Positions 1 to 9,885 of a DNA stretch of 64,000 bases are shown here, piece after piece. Origin of the DNA: Stratiolaelaps scimitus (lineage: Eukaryota; Arthropoda; Arachnida; Mesostigmata; Laelapidae); contig JABWDB010000031.1 in NCBI GenBank assembly GCA_019614645.1, forward strand, positions 1-64,000, read 5' to 3'. The first letter of the stretch is position 1. Every line of letters starts with the position of its first letter. Under the pieces are notes generated by a model. It was not told the DNA's origin. It saw only the letters and a list, made by a program, of their open reading frames with translations, and made no database searches. The position numbers and the translations under genes were made by a program.

Positions 1-3000
1 TCTGCACATGGTGGGTCAATCTCCGGTTTAACTGAAGAGCTACAAATATATGAATTCAAATTTACCAAAGTTAGTGTAATATTTCTAAAGCCCCGGGAAA
101 ATCAACAGTACCGACTTATTCCAATAAGATGTTTAATTAAAAAATAAAAAAAACCTAAACAATAAATTGCCGTTTTACTTTATGTTGGATATTGATTATG
201 ATTGTGCGTCTTAAAATACACAATAATTCCCGAGGGAGGCGATCGTGAACACTGTTGCTTCTCTGCACAGTACGGAAACTGTTTTTCGAGCTGACCCTCA
301 GCTGTTCCCCAATCTGACAGGCCTCAGCTTTTAACCTTTAGGTTTTACTATGAGGACCTGTTTGGGCCATCTTTGCTTATTCTCTGCCTTACTCGTACCT
401 GAAGAGAATCCTCAGATAAAGAAAGATGATAAAGAACTCCAAAGATTCTCCAAAGCGTCTGACAGGATTTGAACCCAACACACACGTGTCCCTCCGGTCT
501 AGTAGTCTAAGACGCTCACCACTTAACGACCATCCAGGGGACTGCACAGTAAGGAAGAGGAGCAGCAGAAGAAAGGATCCTGTGCGCTTATCCCCGGTGG
601 CGTGGATCAGTCCCTGATAGATCGAGGAAATTACCAGTGAGGGGGTCTATGACCTAGGGTTTTGAAGGCAAGAGTGGAGAAGAGGTGTGTTGCCTGTTGT
701 GCTGCGTATGTGTGTTGTCTGAGGGTGGCTACACAGGGGGTGACATGAGAAGGTACTAAAGTGTCAACCATCGTGCCGCCCTAAACGAAGTGCTGGGCTC
801 GGTAGAAGTGGATGAGGGTGAGGCCGTCAGGGCGGTAGCCGTCCGCAGCGTCGAGGCCCTGCGGCTTCCTTGTGCAATGGATACCGGTGGCTGGCGACCG
901 ACAGTGTGCTAGCATGATAGGCCGTGGTGGCCATTCACCGCGACAAACAATAGAATATGATCGTATTGGTATTGGATAAATCGGGTTTTATAAACGTTTT
1001 AGATTTCTCCAGTTGGAGTATTGGCATTGTTATGACAGAGTGCCCGGATGTAACCTGCCGCACTCTACGAGTAGCGAAGAGCTCTTTAATATTATAGTTT
1101 GAATGCTGGTGGCGCGGTAGGAACCGACTTATCGATCATCTGATGAGGGCAAGCGACCTGGCGGTGTTATCCTTACAGCATATGGAAAGATTCTCCTGTT
1201 GGATGTCACACCCGCACACATGCTAGCGACACATGTGGCTCGTCAAGCGGGAGGTGCTGCCTCTAAAGCGAAGCCACCTAAGACGATCAAGTGCACTATC
1301 CTCGGAAGCGAATTTAGAATTACGCCATCGGTTTTCGAGGCCTTAGGACCATTACCCGACGCACCACGAAAGTTACTAGTTTTTAAGGTAGTTATTACTG
1401 GAGCTTACTTACTGCTGGACCTTTCGAAAGAATCCGTCGTAACCAGAGATCGAGACGTGCTGGAGACAATATTTCCGAAAATTGTCCCTTTGCACATACT
1501 CAGGAGGAAAAGACGCATAAATTGCGCTGACCGATAAATAGTAAGATGGGGGAGATGTGAAGTTGAGCTTACTGTTTGGCCACGGAAAATTCTCGGTTTT
1601 TTCAAGCTCAAGTCCATGTTGAGTGAAGGTAAGTTAGCCAGGAGTGCCACGGGTGGAATGGTTGAGCACAAGCAATCTTTTTCAACGTAACACTCGTTGG
1701 AGACGTAAAGAGGAGTGTCGCTATTAAAACCACGTTTCCATTCGCGGTAATATCATTTTAATTAGCCTAGCACTACTGGTAAATACTAGTGACACCTATA
1801 ATTGAGGAGGGATTCGTCTTAAATATATACTTGAACTCTGTGATCCATGAAACACTCTGAGCATTACGTATGGTGTAGTTTGCGCAGGTATTTGGGAGTT
1901 ATCATGAATCCGAAACTGGACCCTGAGTGCTCTGATCAAAAATCCTCTGAGCAAATTACTTTTTCACTATTCAGTTTCCGTTGGGTGTTGCAGTACAATA
2001 TTCCGATATTTTGTGGTCAGGAGGCCTGAGTTTTATCTCAGACTTTCTGTGGGTTTTGTAGTTCCCAAGTTGGCTTATTGTAGTAGGTATTGTGGTCAGC
2101 CTACGTGGCCAAATAGTTTAAGGCACTTGACAAAGTCCGAAATGCAATCGTCATACGAATAATCTGAGAAAACTGGATAAGTACTACATTCTCCTACCGT
2201 CTATAGCGTCAGTTGCCATTATAATTCCCTTCAGTAAATATTGTATTTATATTCGATCTTGGCAAGCCTTCTTATCTTATGTTGTTTCTGATTCCCCCGC
2301 GTTACGGTGGAAATTACATTTAGTACTTGTATAAGTTCAAAAACCAGCCATGACACACACCCACTCATCATGAGTGATTAAATTCATCAAAAAGTGTAAG
2401 TGTAGGATGTTGGCATAGTTACACAAATGATCGAATTTTGACGGACTTGAAGGAAACCCACCATGCAATCTTAATCTATTTTGTTCTGTAAATACGTACT
2501 CAAATAGTAACATATATTTTAGAACCAAGAACGAATAGAAAAATGCATCATGCTCATGTCATTTCAGAAGACGTCTAATTCCCTACAATTCACCAGTGTC
2601 ATCTCCACTAGTCTGCGGAGGAGGTAATAACCCACCAGGACTTTAATAGCTTAGTTAGCAATTTTAGTTTGAACCGAACCTTGACGTCCGCTCTTTTCAA
2701 ATACACGGTACTATATGAGTATGTATTTACGGAAAAGAGAGAGAAAACAATTGCATGGCAGGTTCCTTTGAAACTGTTAAACTTTAGTTAGCTTCCCATG
2801 AAGTTGCTAACTTTCGACACACTCTGTAGTTAACGGCTGTCACAGCCTATTTTTAATTAACCGGCTCAATGATTTAGTACTTTTTAATTGGTACGTCCCT
2901 AAGGGAGCTTTTCAAATACCATATGCGTCTACCCACGTTGCTCTTTAAATCTTGGTTAAACGTCTAAAGTATTCCGTACCAAAGGTGAGCATTAAACCGC

Positions 3001-6000
3001 TCAGTTGACGTCGAGTTGTTCATTTCAAGTGGCCAGTTTCCTTTGAAATAGAGTGCGTTCACCAGAGCCATCAGAGTTTCTTTCGGAAGTGTAGAAGTTA
3101 GAATGTCAGGTATGAGACCATGAGTGTTGTTGCTCACGAATTCATTAATGTCATCCTTGACTCCTACATCGTTGCCTGCTCAAAAATAAAAGATACTTAA
3201 CTTTAACACTGTTAAGGATGTTAATTGACCATAAGAATGCAGCACATCACTATGTCTACAGTTATTAAACCAATATGAGCATATTCAATATTTTGTTACA
3301 AGTTAACATTTGGATATATTTATGATTTTCTCAGTTTTAAGACCGTAAAGCGCAATAGTGCTCATAAAACTGGTGTGAAAATTCCAAGGAAGCCCATGCC
3401 AAAAATTAATTAACTATATTATGGTAATTCAATTGTGCGCCATATCGTATATTGTCTGGATAGCCCAAGAAGTGGTGGTCTACCGTCGAAGTCGACCGTT
3501 TCGATTCCAGCTTGGAAAACATCATCGACGTCGTTAATGTACGAAGTAGGAATGGAGAAAGTCTTATTGACGTAAATGCGGTTGGCTGTGTTGATAACGA
3601 ATCCATCACCAAATGCCGATCCTACAAGGCTGAGCTGTAAATGAAAAAAACATACACACATCAGATATACATCGGACCTGAGCACATTCTCATCGCATAC
3701 AATTATTTCAATCTTAGCAAGAACACCGCATAAATCGTAGTCCACAATTAGTGTAGACACAGGTTTCAGATTGTAAGCTAAGCGCAGACCAAACATTAAG
3801 TTACATAAATAAAGACGCCATCAAGATGAGGTTTTCTACGGAGATTTTCTACCTGTTCGGTGGATTTCTTGAAGCCTGCTTTGACATCTGCGTCGCTTAG
3901 TGCCGCAATACCCATCGTCGATTTCATAGATGTAAGCGTTGTGCCTAAAGAAAAAAACGTATTGTGTAAGCTTTTTGATTGCATCGTCAAAAGCTTGTCG
4001 AACTAAGTAGATATCCATTCAAATCAACGGAACATCAAGTTGATTGTTTGAAATCCATGTCTGAAAAAAATCAAGTATATTTCTATGCCAATTCTCAAAG
4101 ATAGAATACCGTCTCCTCGTCCTACAAATGATTTTCGTGTAAAATTCTAGTAAATGGTGATAACAAATGAAAGAACAAATCAACTCTAGTATTGTGGTGC
4201 CAATGCAGACGACACTCATTTGCGTGTGTTTCCGGTTATAATAGATTAAGTATCTTCACTCGCGGCAGAAATTGTTCGATTGTGGAAGTGAAATATGCAC
4301 CTTGGGCACCCAAAAGACACATTCCAAGAGCGGAAGCAATGCTGTACACAGAGTGGATGGTGTTCTCATTGTCCTTAACAGTGGCCTGCAACAGACGAAT
4401 GGAGAGCTCCCCTTCGCCTTTATTAATCTGAAAGTCACATTTTGTATGTAAAGGTCCACTTAATGAGTAAAAACACATTTGCCAATAATGCAATACGAGA
4501 CTCAGAAACACTCAGATGAGTGGAGGAGAATGACAAAATGTTAAAATATAGGTATGCTACATAAAATGCATCTTCATAAACATTCGCATTTTTACATAAA
4601 AAGTTTTAGAATTATCTGTCTACTCAACATTAGCGCAGACGGGAATTGTGTGGTACTTGAGGAGGACAGGCTTTATTTTATAGCTCTGTAGGTACGTCCT
4701 CCCGTCAGGCGTAGAAAGGACCGACGGGTTGGTAGAGAAATCGGTCCGATACTGTCAATTCTTCGACTTTACAAGACCGACGATCGTCGCTGACGATGTC
4801 AACGTTAGATTTGATCGACCTCAGAAAACTCGAAGGATTGCCTCCATGGAGATAATAAAAGGACTTGGGTTATCCCAGATTCGGAGACTAAACACTTAAG
4901 GGACCTCATTTGTGATAGACATACTCGTCACAAACATCAGCAAAGATTGAACAAAACAAGACGGCGTAGAAAGTCCAGTTCGCGAAGGCGAGCCGATGAC
5001 ATGGCACGACCCCATGACACTAAATATCATCCTGACAGCTCTTGTTTGTCCATCAAAAAATATGTCGCAATGGAGGCCGCATGCTGGACTCCAATAAGCT
5101 CCAAAAGGCAGGTATGAGTATCTTCCTACATAGAGACAACCCTGTACTAGAGTCTTACCATTACTTTCTCAACTCTGCGCTCAAGGAATATATTGCCCCG
5201 TGACGCCCCCCGCGTGCCAGGCCGTGGTGAAATACAGCCCCGGCGATGCGCATCCTCCTTCAAGGGAGAGAACCGAAGAAATTGCAACCATCTTTGGAGA
5301 ATCTAGTGGCTACAACCGAAGCATTCGACAGAGGCTGTCTAAAGCGAGTTGAAGCGGAATTCGACGAAAAGCGGGAACTGGATCTTCCACAAGAAGCTGC
5401 ATGAACCCCTTGCAAAAGGCTTCGGTATTCAAGACCAGCAAGATCGCCCAGTTCGGGAGAAGGAGATCCGAACGACCCAAAGTCGTGGAGAGGAATTGCT
5501 AAAAATAGCAGTGTGAATTTGTTACCATTAACCATTTTCCCATTCTGACCTGTCATCCCCCGCTTTTAATTCCGCGCAACGCTACCAGATGAGTAGCACA
5601 GATCAGAGCAAATCGAAGGCGTGCCCGCTAGGCACACTATTAAATCCTCGTGAATCTCAAGTCTGCCTGTGTTCAATTAGACCTTGTTGGCCCTTTTGAG
5701 CGGTATCGGCAAGATAATAGAGTTATCCTTGGCGACGGAGTGACCGAGGACGTCGTCGCCAAATAAATAAAAGGATTCGCACAGACAGATAATTTGTGCC
5801 CTTCTTCTTTTCTCCCTTTTCATTAACGGTAGGGACATTTTTTCAGTGAAGTACTCAACAAATGAGTCTTTATTTACGAAGTAAGTAAAGTAAAAAAAAA
5901 ACTTAATTCGGACCGAAACTATTTAGGAGAACGATGCGATGCCGATTTGTATATAGATTACTCCTGCTTCAGAAAAGCTATCCAGCATGTACGTATATCT

Positions 6001-6581
6001 ATACCACTTTATTTACTTTCAAACTTGCTGAGAGGTAACGTTCTCTACCTTCGTTCCGACTGGATGGACAACCCGTTGTGCCTTGTCCTACACATTATAA
6101 CACAGTAGGGCTAATAGTTCTACTAGTTTAATTTTGTCATTTGCATAACACGTGTCGCTTTGACCGAGAAGAACTTCAGAAGGAAGCTACAACACATATT
6201 TATTATATATTGTATTGTACGAAATTCATCAAACTATATTTTTAAGGGAAGAGCTTGCGGTGATGACCGTCGTACGTTTCTCACAAATACATGCAGGTAG
6301 TTTTCTGGTATTTTGCTTTAAGATTAATTTAAGAGGTCACTGCAGAGTCACGACACGCAAATTACACGGCAATTGTGCCGAAAAGGTCTTTGAAGTCGAT
6401 TTTCATAATCAATCAACGTTGCCTATATTAACCTGAGCCAAAAATAACACGTTTTCATCTAAATATAGTAATACAGTCAGGTTTACGAATTGATTCAACA
6501 TGAAGGCGATGAACTTACACTGGCTAGCTGGGCCTCCGCCAGACCTAGCAAGCTTAGTGAAACTAACGCAACACAATACAT
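1..6581 (-). CDS. Secreted serpin, copy 1 (3' end beyond the window)
   Basis: Serine protease inhibitor of the serpin fold, predicted secreted. Coding exons read leftwards: 6581-6519 (21-residue signal peptide, MYCVALVSLSLLGLAEAQ), 4427-4301, 3944-3853, 3634-3484, 3175-2980 and the start of exon 6 at 39-1. All inner borders are GT-AG and the phases agree (0, 1, 0, 1, 2). Seen in order: an N-terminal helix-A/B stretch with VYSIASALGMCLLGAQG (the usual SISTALAM..LGA.G region), FVINTANRIYVNKTF, IETVDF, and LVNALYFKGNW, the hallmark breach strand. All visible exons are open. The shutter, reactive loop and C-terminal exons lie left of base 1. It is near-identical to the copy at 9886-18885. The donor after exon 2 is GTGCAT here against GTAAAT there. 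The family call is firm; the exon 6 acceptor is less certain. Confidence 0.88.
215..930 (-). mobile_element. Truncated RLE-type (R2-like) LINE, split by a SINE
   Basis: On the minus strand this matches the C-terminal region and 3' end of the element best seen at 50,815-51,590, including the part coding for GCCGCCCTGACGGCCTCACC-type sequence near 810-830. It is badly decayed, with no long frame. A tRNA-derived SINE interrupts it at 278-541. The same relic without the SINE sits at 11,335-11,525, so it predates the serpin duplication. Confidence 0.6.
278..541 (-). mobile_element. tRNA-derived SINE with target-site duplication
   Basis: On the minus strand there is an A-box-like GTGGTGAGCGTC (522-511) and a B box GGGTTCAAATCC (476-465), spaced as in a tRNA head with an extra arm. 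The flanks are near-identical direct repeats: CTGCACAGTACGGAA at 263-277 and CTGCACAGTAAGGAA at 542-556. The matching locus in unit 2 (about 11,395) has one uninterrupted copy of this site, showing insertion after the duplication. No simple-sequence tail is obvious. Confidence 0.7.
1150..1560 (+). other. Open stretch of unknown origin, conserved in part in unit 2
   Basis: A 112-codon open frame (1199-1537) reads plus. Its second half (around 1420-1530, with RDRDVLETIFPKIVPL) has a counterpart at 11,730-11,850 in unit 2, while about 250 bases of the first half are missing there. There is no recognisable domain. It is probably a relic of a mobile element or a chance frame inside serpin intron 5. 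Confidence 0.25.
4680..5770 (+). mobile_element. LINE fragment with endonuclease-like remains (unit 1)
   Basis: Homologous to 16,930-18,180. It keeps the piece reading as an apurinic-endonuclease-type stretch around ACGATCGTCGCTGACGATGT (compare TIVADDLNVGF in unit 2) and a following stretch typical of the endonuclease-to-RT linker of jockey/R1-like LINEs. It has frameshifts and stops throughout. It lies in intron 1 of serpin copy 1. Confidence 0.5.
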
Positions 6582-6761
6582 TATTTCTGCTACCACCACA
6601 CAAGGGATGTTTCGCTGTTCTGAATCCGCGCTAGTTGCTACTGAATGTGGAACTAGAAAAGTTGGTATTAAACACTTCTAGTGTCCTTCCCTCAACACAT
6701 TTCGGAGCGCGTGAGCTGACGTAACGGCGTAAGTGCTAGTGAAATCATACTTTCTTGAGTG

Positions 6762-6768
6762 TATAAAA
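6762..6768 (+). promoter_or_regulatory. TATAAAA box, plus strand, upstream of serpin copy 1
   Basis: TATAAAA followed about 30 bases on by TTCCAGTTCG, which resembles an arthropod initiator. It lies 180 bases upstream of the serpin start codon but points away from the gene. The same arrangement is kept in copy 2. It could be a divergent promoter, or it may belong to an old element carried in both units. Confidence 0.3.
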
Positions 6769-7659
6769 GCAACTGCTGATAGATGATTCCAGTTCGTCTA
6801 TAATATTTTCTGTTCCGTTTTGTCAGTGAACTGCTTAAGTAGTGAATTAAATTGTGGACGATTTCATTTTGGAACAGTGAACTGTTCGGTGTTCGAACGA
6901 ATTCGGTGTTTAGAAACTGGGGTGCTTATAAGTTACAATGAAATATTAATAATAATACTAGGTTCTATAGAGAGTTCGTATCATAGAGTAAAGCCGCCTT
7001 AAAGACGTTCATACTGAAACCCATCCCATTTGACATCCCATTACACGTCCCATTTGCCAGCTGTTTCCGTACGTTAAATGAATGAATATGCCTGACAAGA
7101 TAAAGTATAATCAATTGGCATACACAGCGTTCGTAGCAAATGAACAACAGCAGTGAGCTACTCACTCCCGAAGGAATCCATCTTCAAGAATGAATTCCTC
7201 CTTGCTTCTTTAATAACACGCAGATACAACTCTTATCTACATCTAATTGTTCTGTTAGGTAAAAGAGAAGTCGACCATACAAGATGAATGTTTCATCTGC
7301 AAGTCCCACTTAGTCAAAGACATCCAGCGTCGCGTCTCCATCACGCGCAGCAATTCATTTCTATCAGATGCGTTAGGTCCTGATATCTGCTGTATAGGGT
7401 TGGCCTTCAACATCTGCTCTATAGCAGATAGCTCTATGCCGAAGGACAGTAGGCCAGGTGTGCTGCTTAATAAGCAGCTGGTATTGTTTTTGGCAGAGTT
7501 TCCCGAATTTATTCAAGGATTCCCCCTTTATGCTGTTGTCAACGCTCCTATTCTGTACTCATACTCATTGAAAGGCTTTTGTTTCAGCTATCTAAGTAAT
7601 AATCTAGTAGTGGCTTTTTTGCGACAGATATAATGTGAATTCAAAGCACTGCCTAAATT

Positions 7660-7990
7660 TTTGTGATATCTGGCTTGTCTACATCGTCGCACCCCTCAAA
7701 ATGTGTGTACACGGTGTTGAAACCCCCTAATAAAAGTCAAAACGGTGAATCGCTAACCGGTCACCGTTCTACGGGCTTCGGTGTGCTCTATTTTGATTTG
7801 GAATTTGCAATCGAGGCTGTCAACAACGTATTAAAGTTGCACAACAACGTATTAAAGTTCCGTCTAGGTGATGAAGCAGGATCTGGCAAAGTCAAACGGA
7901 TTGCGTCGTACTTTCCGCGTTCGAGTCAGCGCGCGTCTCTCATCTCGCGGAATGGCAACTTTATGGATATCCATAGGGCACCATAGAAGG
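7660..7990 (+). other. Unassigned stretch with a short direct repeat
   Basis: A 107-codon frame with no family resemblance. ACAACGTATTAAAGTT occurs twice, about 21 bases apart, near 7,825-7,860. No splice or start signals support a gene. Confidence 0.2.
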
Positions 7991-8040
7991 GCCACTATTT
8001 ATATTCTGTACATAAATTCTTTCACGCACTTAGGATCGAC

Positions 8041-9660
8041 CTAGACTCCTGCATCGCACAGCACGCAGATGTCCGACGGGGTCTTACCAATTCTGCGGAG
8101 GTAAGATTTGAAGTCCCCGTGCCCTGTGATAACTTGGGAAAGGACGTAGGTTATTTTCCCACCTGGTCTTTCTAGCCACGCCTTGATGTCCGGTATGACA
8201 TTCCTCGCTGCCGCCCCGGGAGCGAGACTAGGGATGCTGGCCCATTCTGCTTGCCAGGCAGCTAGGGTCTGTTCCCAGTCGAACCTCCCCTCCATGAATC
8301 GCCTCCGTCGCTGTTCAGCTTTGAGGTCCCAGGGTGCCGTTCCAGCGAGAACCATAGCAGCTTAAGTGCTCACCGTTCTGTATACTTGCGCGACTCGGAG
8401 AGCCAGCGTCCGCTGAGTTCTCCTGAGGGTCCCCTTGATGCACGCGCGAGACGTCGGTGCAGAGACTCAGATCAGGTCTACCCGCGGAGGAAGGTGCCTG
8501 ATCCTCAGGACTCCGTCGTACCCGATGTTCCAGAGCAGGGGACCAAGGATTGAGCTTTGTGGAACCCTTGAATAGCAGGAAATTCTTTGAATAGCAGCTT
8601 TGTCGATGCGGGTGGTATGCCGACTGGACCGTTTGCGTTGCCCGACTTCAGTCTCTCCCCCGCTGTCTCGACCTCCTCGATCTTTCGGCAGCGTTTCGTA
8701 CGGTGTCCTATCGAACTTTGTCTCTTTCTTTACTCTCCTTTAGCTTAATAATCTCGGCTCACCCTGATTGCTAGCGTCCGTTGGACGGACCTCAACATCC
8801 CCCTACTCTTTGCAATACGCAGCGCCATGTCCACCCATACTAGTAAGCTGTCGAGGACCCTAGACTCAGCTACCTATGCCAGCAGTCTCCTTTTCTCCTC
8901 CGACACTCCTCTCAATGAGGGCATACTCGCTGAGCCTTAGCTGTGGCGTACCTGATGTGCGTCAGGTCGCTTAGACTTTGGTGAAGAATGACTCCGAGGT
9001 CTTTCGCCTCCCACGTGATCTCTATAAAGCAACCATCGAGAAAGAGATTGATGTTCCACGCGCTCTTCCTACTTGTTAAGTAGGAAGAGCGCGTGGAACA
9101 TTGCCTCCATCTTAGCAGGTACAAGCTAGAGATAGTGGAAATCCATCCACTGTACTACCCTACTCCATTGGCTGTGCCTTCTAGGGTGCCATTCGTTCTC
9201 GCCGCGACTGTCACCGCCAGGTCATCCACGTAAGGAAGGAACTCAACGCCGTCCGGTATATCGATTTACAGATCTACGTCATAAGCAAGGTTCCAGAGTA
9301 CGGGCCCCAGAGTCGAATCCTGGAAGACACAGGCAGTGACCTCCTGCTCCGGCCCCCAGGGACCAGAGCTCACTCTCCCAGGCACGAGGAACGAATCCGT
9401 TGAATCCCGTTAGATACTATAATAGCTTTCTCTGCAGCCTCCTCACGACTGCTCCCAGTTAGCCGTGTCCAACGCGTTTTTAACGTCCAGCAGGATGATG
9501 AGGATGAACCCCCGAGTCCGTCGTATTTTCCCAGATTCCTCCCTGGCTCGCCGTATGACCCGACGCAGGGCGTCCAGGGTGGAGCGCCTTTTCCGGAAGC
9601 CGTATTCCGCATCTGATTCTCGCCTATTTTAGCGTTAAGTCTGTCTTATATGATCTGCTC
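8041..9660 (-). mobile_element. Decayed R1-like LINE (RT to C-terminus)
   Basis: Read leftwards: AEYGFRKRRSTLDAL, a LGPVLWN-like RT block, YVDDLAV (9232-9212; the YxDD catalytic box of reverse transcriptase), a second RT block ILGPLLWNIGYDGVLR near 8,500-8,560, and a C-terminus with LAGTAPWDLKAEQRRRR and QVITGHGDFKSYLRRIG followed by C..C. The latter is the usual end of R1/TRAS-type ORF2. Frameshifts and the repeated RT block show a dead, rearranged copy. It sits between the two serpin units. Confidence 0.75.
9051..9101. repeat. Perfect inverted repeat inside the R1-like LINE
   Basis: Left arm 9051-9074 and right arm 9078-9101 are exact reverse complements (24 bases) around a 3-base loop. 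The arms repeat one stretch of LINE coding sequence in both orientations. This looks like a local template-switch event rather than a functional hairpin. Confidence 0.85.
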
Positions 9661-9830
9661 GACTTTTTCAGTTCACGCTAGCGCGTTTTACTCTTGGACA
9701 CGTAGCTATTCAAGTTAGTTCACCGACAGCTTGCATATATGTGTACATATACCAAACTATAATAGTTCACCCTTAGGATTCGTACTATCATTAAATACAA
9801 AATAACGAGTTAATTATTAAGTCGTTGTGC

Positions 9831-9836
9831 TTTATT
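9831..9836 (-). promoter_or_regulatory. Polyadenylation signal AATAAA for serpin copy 2
   Basis: AATAAA on the minus strand 50 bases beyond the serpin stop codon. The position fits a short 3' UTR. Confidence 0.6.
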
Positions 9837-9885
9837 GCCATTTGATCTCAACAGCGGTATAAGCGGATTAGTCGTTTTGGCACAA

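Larger units (their letters stand above)
1..7555. repeat. Tandem duplication unit 1 (serpin copy 1 and flanks)
   Basis: This stretch aligns in order with 10,915-19,690: serpin exon 6 start, RLE-LINE relic, serpin exons 5 to 2, a LINE endonuclease fragment, serpin exon 1, the conserved TATA segment, and a tail ending near CCCCCTTTATGCTGTT. Exons are far more alike than the flanks, where small deletions and private insertions have accumulated. Confidence 0.85.

Noticed and set aside
461..541. Functional tRNA gene on the minus strand
   Set aside because: A and B boxes are present, but no closed acceptor stem could be drawn and the flanking target duplication marks a SINE.
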